A DNA stretch of 8,522 nt from Oxalobacteraceae bacterium (GTDB lineage Bacteria; Pseudomonadota; Gammaproteobacteria; Burkholderiales; Burkholderiaceae_D), in NCBI GenBank assembly GCA_003132085.1, contig PKWO01000350.1, forward strand, positions 1 through 8,522. The letters are read 5' to 3'. Shown here piece by piece: positions 6,834 to 8,522 of the stretch. Position 1 is the first letter of the stretch. Every line of letters begins with the position of its first letter. The notes beneath the pieces are model-generated. The model was not told where the DNA came from. It saw nothing but the letters and a program-made list of their open reading frames with translations, and searched no databases. Position numbers and translations under genes: made by a program.

Positions 6834-6950
6834 CGATGCTTGGGAGCCGCACAAGTTGACGGAGTTGTCGACAGGCTGATAGCGACTGTCGAATGCGGCG
6901 ACGCATGGGCTTTGGAAGCGGTGAGCGTTGCGCCTGAACCTGGCTGCTGA
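6815..6950 (+). pseudogene. Frameshifted N-terminal remnant of an Agt-like GT4 glycosyltransferase
   Basis: An ATG at 6815, with GGAG at 6807-6810 and inside the 3' end of plcP, reads MRIAVVT and then drifts to a stop at 6857-6859. One frame over, from 6835, DAWEP is encoded (6835-6849). In the third frame, from 6852, QVDGVVDRLIATVE and later VSVAPEPGC follow, up to a stop at 6948-6950. Joined, they match the conserved start of GT4 diacylglycerol glycosyltransferases (MRIA-V-TDAW-PQ-NGVV--L, then a V-V--P strand) in the right order and spacing. The breaks are consistent with one lost base before 6835 and a CA duplication at 6850-6853. Only about 45 codons remain before the upp leader, so the rest appears deleted rather than merely misread. 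PlcP and Agt genes are commonly adjacent, which supports the assignment. An inverted repeat at 6868-6892 lies inside this remnant. Confidence 0.7.
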
Positions 6951-7060
6951 TCCTGCTTTGAATGCGTGTATCCGTATTTGAAGAGTCCAAAGCGCCGAAT
7001 TGTTGTATCCTAATCGCCAACGTGCACGGCCTGAACGCACACAACTTGGCGATGACGATG

Positions 7061-7711
7061 ATGAGACAAGATCCGCGCTTTCCTAATTTGTTCATCCTGA
7101 GGCATCCGCTTATCCAGCACAAGTTAAGCCATATGCGGGAAAAAGAAGCGTCCACGCGCAGCTTCAGGTCGTTGTTGCGTGAGATTACGCTGTTGATGGG
7201 GTATGAGATCACGCGCGATCTGCCGCTCACGACCAAACCGATAGAAACGCCGCTGGAAGCAATGGATGCCCCTGTCATCGCCGGCAAGAAATTGGTTGTG
7301 GTGCCGGTATTGCGCGCCGGAATCGGCATGAGCGACGGCTTGCTGGATTTGATTCCGTCCGCCCGCGTCGGTCACATCGGGGTTTATCGGGATGCGGACA
7401 CCTATCAGCCGGTCGAGTATCTAGTGCGTTTGCCCGATCTGGCGGACCGCAGTTTCATTGTTTGTGATCCGATGCTGGCAACCGGAAATTCCGCGGTGCA
7501 TGCAGTGAATGTGCTGCGCTCCCGCGGCGTATTGGAGGAACAGATCAGGTTCATGGCGCTGGTAGCCGCGCCGGAAGGCGTATTCGTATTTCAGGCGGCG
7601 CATCCGAAGGTCAAGTTATATATTGCGGCGCTCGATTCCCATCTCAACGAGCACGCCTATATTGTTCCGGGCCTGGGGGACGCCGGCGACCGGCTGTTCG
7701 GTACCAAATGA
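7061..7711 (+). CDS. upp: Uracil phosphoribosyltransferase
   Basis: Converts uracil and PRPP to UMP in pyrimidine salvage; cytosolic. The 216-residue product shows HPLIQHKLSHMRE (15-27), VPVLRAGIGMSDG (81-93), the PRPP-binding loop CDPMLATGNSA (135-145), LVAAPEG (167-173) and the uracil-binding C-terminus IVPGLGDAGDRLFGTK (201-216), complete and of normal length. The start is taken at ATG 7061 (MRQDPRFPNLFIL), matching betaproteobacterial relatives. ATGs at 7052 and 7058 are in frame, and the frame is open to 6962, but the extra residues look unlike the family. No clear Shine-Dalgarno precedes any of these ATGs. It stands downstream of the glycosyltransferase remnant, with no recognisable promoter, and converges with sixA. 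Confidence 0.95.
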   Translation: MRQDPRFPNLFILRHPLIQHKLSHMREKEASTRSFRSLLREITLLMGYEITRDLPLTTKPIETPLEAMDAPVIAGKKLVVVPVLRAGIGMSDGLLDLIPSARVGHIGVYRDADTYQPVEYLVRLPDLADRSFIVCDPMLATGNSAVHAVNVLRSRGVLEEQIRFMALVAAPEGVFVFQAAHPKVKLYIAALDSHLNEHAYIVPGLGDAGDRLFGTK

Positions 7712-7733
7712 GTTGCGGTCCAGCTAGTGAAAT

Positions 7734-7769
7734 GCGCCGGATTATTTACTTAACCACCAAGTCCGGCGC
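7734..7769. terminator. Inverted repeat between convergent upp and sixA
   Basis: GCGCCGGA (7734-7741) and TCCGGCGC (7762-7769) are a perfect 8-base inverted repeat with a 20-base loop. It lies 22 bases after the upp stop and covers the last codons and stop of sixA. Its place between converging genes suggests a shared two-way terminator, but the loop is long and there is no T-run on either side. Confidence 0.4.
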
Positions 7770-8204
7770 CATCACCGCTTTCAGATACGTCGTCGAGACG
7801 TCGCCGCGATCTTTTTGACCTATCCACAGCGCGGCCGATTTCCGTATGGTCCAATCCTGCACCGTGCCGGTGAGAATCAGCGCTGCCACCCTGCCTAAAG
7901 TTGGTTGATGCCCGACGATCAACACCGGCTCGCGGCCTTCCGGCCAGTTGACGATGCCGAGGATGCTCTCTGCAGTGGCATCCGGGGCCAATCCCGGATG
8001 GATCTTGAATTTCCGCCCCAGCGCTTCGGCTGTTTGCACCGTGCGGCGGGTTGGGCTCACCAATATCTTGCACGTATTGGGCAAGGTCTGGTCAAGCCAT
8101 TCGGCCATCTTCCACGCCTGCTTATGACCTTTTGCGGTGAGCGCACGGCCCTCGTCCGGTTCGCCCGGTTCGGCCTCTGCATGACGCCATAGAATGAGTT
8201 CCAT
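7746..8204 (-). CDS. sixA: Phosphohistidine phosphatase SixA family
   Basis: A 152-residue histidine phosphatase-superfamily protein. It has WRHAEAE (6-12) with the nucleophilic His8 after Arg7, SPTRRTVQTAEAL (50-62) with the second active-site Arg, and VGHQPTLG (97-104) with the second catalytic His99. Length matches SixA, the small branch that in E. coli removes phosphate from phosphohistidine (ArcB, nitrogen PTS). It starts 12 bases after the ppk stop on the same strand with only a weak ribosome site (CGGAA), so it is probably co-transcribed with ppk. Its substrate here cannot be told; the pairing with ppk could point to polyphosphate or nucleotide metabolism, but that is speculation. Confidence 0.9.
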   Translation of the reverse strand: MELILWRHAEAEPGEPDEGRALTAKGHKQAWKMAEWLDQTLPNTCKILVSPTRRTVQTAEALGRKFKIHPGLAPDATAESILGIVNWPEGREPVLIVGHQPTLGRVAALILTGTVQDWTIRKSAALWIGQKDRGDVSTTYLKAVMAPDLVVK

Positions 8205-8216
8205 ATTCCGATTGCA

Positions 8217-8522
8217 TTAAGTGGACGGGGGAGGAGCCAGGGTTTGCATCAGATACTGTTGGGCGCTAAAAGGTGCTTGCCGGGAGCGCAGTTTGCGCCT
8301 TTGGTACTGGCCATTGGAATCCAGTTCCCAGGCGTTGGAATTGTCTTTCAGGTATGGGTGCAAGCCTTCGGTAATCACGCGTTTCTTTAATGCTTTGTCC
8401 AGAACGGGAAAGGCGACTTCAATCCGACGGAATAAATTTCGGTTCATCCAGTCCGCGCTGGCGAGGTAGACATTGTGCGCCAGATCGTTGCGGAAATAAA
8501 AGATGCGGCTGTGCTCCAGGAA
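8217..8522 (-). CDS. ppk: Polyphosphate kinase, C-terminal end (5' part outside window)
   Basis: The minus-strand frame is open from 8522 to the TAA at 8217-8219, giving the last 101 residues. It begins FLEHSRIFYF and continues YLASADWMNRN, RRIEVAFPVLD and QRRKLRSRQAPFSAQQYLM. These match the C-terminal catalytic domain of Ppk1 (E. coli has FLEH-R-Y-F, YLSSADWM-RN and RIEVA-P-LD at the same places). Ppk reversibly makes polyphosphate from ATP. Only this end is visible, so catalytic histidines and the promoter cannot be checked. It heads the ppk-sixA pair, and ppx, the degrading enzyme, is about 3.8 kb away on the other strand. Confidence 0.93.
   Translation of the reverse strand, partial: FLEHSRIFYFRNDLAHNVYLASADWMNRNLFRRIEVAFPVLDKALKKRVITEGLHPYLKDNSNAWELDSNGQYQRRKLRSRQAPFSAQQYLMQTLAPPPST

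Noticed and set aside
6868..6892. Inverted repeat TCGACAG/CTGTCGA as a terminator after plcP
   Set aside because: No T-run follows, and the bases are explained as coding remnant of the glycosyltransferase (VDRLIATVE).
6865..6892. TTGTCGA and CTGTCGA as another Pho box upstream of upp
   Set aside because: Spacing is 21 bases rather than 11 or 22 and position 6 of the half-site is wrong; they fall within the pseudogene.
6962..7060. Longer N-terminus for upp (start at 6962)
   Set aside because: The 33 extra residues do not resemble any UPRT N-terminus, and the family-typical start is at 7061.
1..8522. tRNA or rRNA genes, insertion sequences, CRISPR arrays
   Set aside because: I saw no cloverleaf or rRNA signature, no transposase motif with terminal repeats, and no regularly spaced direct repeats with unique spacers.

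Overview
The window looks like chromosomal DNA of a betaproteobacterium, probably Burkholderiales and perhaps Oxalobacteraceae. The basis is recall of family sequences, not a search: the uracil phosphoribosyltransferase begins with the betaproteobacterial pattern MxQDPRFPNLFIL, the Lys/Ala/Pro-tailed nucleoid-type protein is of a kind common in that group, and ppx, ppk and sixA lie close together. The theme of the region is phosphorus metabolism.

Layout. 1-2415 (+) is the 3' part of a very long Ala/Glu/Arg-rich coiled-coil protein ending in one transmembrane segment and a short tail. 2416-2938 has no convincing gene but holds a good PhoB-type box at 2662-2679. 2939-4396 (+) is ppx, exopolyphosphatase. 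4585-5010 (+) is a small basic protein with a histone-H1-like tail and a C-terminal domain that looks like ribbon-helix-helix. 5206-5973 (+) is an OlsB-type ornithine-lipid N-acyltransferase, overlapping by 4 bases with 5970-6833 (+), a calcineurin-like phosphoesterase of the PlcP/LpxH-like group. Three Pho-box-like half-sites with 11-base periodicity precede this pair. 6815-6950 (+) is the broken N-terminus of a family-4 glycosyltransferase of the Agt type. 7061-7711 (+) is upp. On the minus strand, ppk (C-terminal end only, 8217-8522) is followed by sixA (7746-8204), convergent with upp.

How the parts fit. ppk and ppx make and degrade polyphosphate. OlsB, PlcP and Agt are known parts of membrane lipid remodelling under phosphate starvation: PlcP removes phosphate head groups from phospholipids, Agt turns the released diacylglycerol into glycolipid, and OlsB starts synthesis of phosphorus-free ornithine lipids. 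In known systems this response is under PhoB. Here the ornithine-lipid and phospholipase steps look intact, while the glycosyltransferase survives only as about 45 codons with two frameshifts. The most interesting reading is a Pho-controlled lipid-remodelling operon that has lost its glycolipid branch. Pho-box assignments and the PlcP-versus-LpxH choice are inferences from sequence pattern and context.
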